From: an uncultured Oxalobacteraceae bacterium
GTDB taxonomy: Bacteria > Pseudomonadota > Gammaproteobacteria > Burkholderiales > Burkholderiaceae
Length of the DNA: 5,000 nucleotides
Reading direction: 5' to 3'
NCBI GenBank assembly: GCA_946478765.1
Contig: CAMLDH010000296.1
Coordinates: 1-5,000, forward strand
Shown one piece after another: positions 4,396 through 5,000 of the stretch (its first letter is position 1; each line of letters starts with the position of its first letter). The notes beneath the pieces are model-generated. The model worked only from the letters and a program-made list of their open reading frames with translations, did not search any database and had not been told where the DNA came from. A program made the position numbers and the translations under genes.

Positions 4396-5000
4396 TTACC
4401 AGCCGCCGACCCAGCCCTCGAACAAGCCTTCGGGCAGCGTGTCGGCATTCGAACCGCGCAGGAAATCGAAGTCGCATCCCTGGTGCGCCTGCTCGACACT
4501 GCGGCTAAACATCGCACGATAGCCGCGGGTGTGCGACTCAACCCGAGGTGGCAGCGCGGCGCGCCGTTTTTCCATTTCCTCAGCGCTGACCAGAATGTCA
4601 AGCCGGCGCTCGGCGACGTCCAGCTCGATCATGTCGCCGGTGCGCACACAGGCCAGCGGGCCGCCGACGGCCGCTTCGGGCGACACATGCAGGATTGCCG
4701 TGCCGTAGGCAGTGCCGCTCATGCGCGCGTCGGAGATCCGCACCATGTCCATGACGCCCCGTTCCATCAGCCGGCGCGGAATCGGGAGCATTCCCCATTC
4801 CGGCATCGCAGCGCCCACCGGGCCCACGTTGCGCAGTATCAGCACGCTGTTTTCGTCGATCCCCAGCGCCGGGTCGTCGATCTGGTCCGCCAGCGACTGT
4901 ACGTCCTCGAACACGACTGCCGGACCGCGGTGCTGGAACAGGTTGCGGTCAGCGGCGCAGGCTTTGATGACGGCGCCATCCGGCGCCAGGCTGCCCTTGA
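4396..5000 (-). CDS. IlvD/Edd-family dehydratase, C-terminal part (runs off the right edge)
   Basis: The last 200 codons of a gene whose start lies beyond 5000; the frame stays open to the edge. The family uses an Fe-S cluster and Mg2+ to remove water from 2,3-dihydroxy acids or sugar acids, giving 2-keto acids. Visible motifs: GSLAPDGAVIK at the edge, HRGPAVVFED, VLILRNVGP, MPEWGMLPIP, then ISDARMSGTAYG with the serine thought to act as catalytic base (codon 4719-4717), EAAVGGPLA, DMIELDV, and a GCDFDFL tail. That tail is, as I recall, typical of the sugar-acid branch (L-arabinonate/D-xylonate dehydratase-like) rather than the branched-chain amino-acid enzyme. Full members have about 570-600 residues. 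The substrate cannot be fixed from this part, so no symbol is given. The TAA stop (4398-4396) directly touches the inserted repeat element, and ghrA follows on the same strand. Confidence 0.93.
   Translation of the reverse strand, partial: KGSLAPDGAVIKACAADRNLFQHRGPAVVFEDVQSLADQIDDPALGIDENSVLILRNVGPVGAAMPEWGMLPIPRRLMERGVMDMVRISDARMSGTAYGTAILHVSPEAAVGGPLACVRTGDMIELDVAERRLDILVSAEEMEKRRAALPPRVESHTRGYRAMFSRSVEQAHQGCDFDFLRGSNADTLPEGLFEGWVGGW

Noticed and set aside
4131..4601. Open frames on the minus strand crossing the inserted element and the end of the dehydratase gene
   Set aside because: They overlap the dehydratase in another frame, cross the repeats and resemble no protein I know.
1..5000. 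CRISPR array, tRNA, rRNA, riboswitch
   Set aside because: I saw no regularly spaced direct repeats, no tRNA-like cloverleaf with CCA-type features, no rRNA sequence and no known riboswitch core on reading both strands.

Overview
The window looks like chromosomal DNA from a GC-rich betaproteobacterium. The relatives I recall for these proteins, and the intergenic repeats, suggest Burkholderiales, perhaps Oxalobacteraceae such as Massilia or Duganella; this is inference, not a database result. It holds one intact secreted xylanase gene (+ strand), one intact reductase gene (- strand), the 3' part of a dehydratase gene (- strand), and an unusual amount of genetic debris.

Left part (1-1142): a REP-like inverted repeat at 39-65 cuts off the 3' end of a tyrosine recombinase gene (56-574, - strand), which has lost its second catalytic half. 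About 570 bases without an intact gene follow. They hold a frameshifted remnant of an IS630-type transposase (about 780-975, - strand) and the leader of the xylanase gene.

Centre (1143-2759): a 538-residue GH10 endo-1,4-beta-xylanase with signal peptide, an N-terminal two-cysteine module I do not recognise, an InlB B-repeat-like module and a complete catalytic domain. Both catalytic glutamates are present, but a usually conserved substrate-contact glutamate is glycine. A convergent intergenic region (2760-3207) follows. Inside it is a dead remnant of a GNAT acetyltransferase gene (3003-3156, - strand), split over two frames.

Right part (3208-5000), all on the - strand in the order of transcription: an IlvD/Edd-family dehydratase (runs off the right edge), a 218-bp non-coding element, ghrA (glyoxylate/hydroxypyruvate reductase), then the GNAT remnant. 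The element has about 39-bp imperfect terminal inverted repeats, three internal hairpins (one a perfect 22-bp palindrome) and a flanking 6-bp direct repeat GGTGCC. It looks like a MITE-type insertion between two genes of an operon: removing it with one repeat copy leaves a normal 37-nt gap between the dehydratase stop and the ghrA start. This element is the most interesting item here.

Functionally, the xylanase would release xylo-oligosaccharides outside the cell. The dehydratase and GhrA fit sugar-acid and two/three-carbon hydroxy-acid metabolism. A joint pentose pathway is possible but not shown by the sequence.
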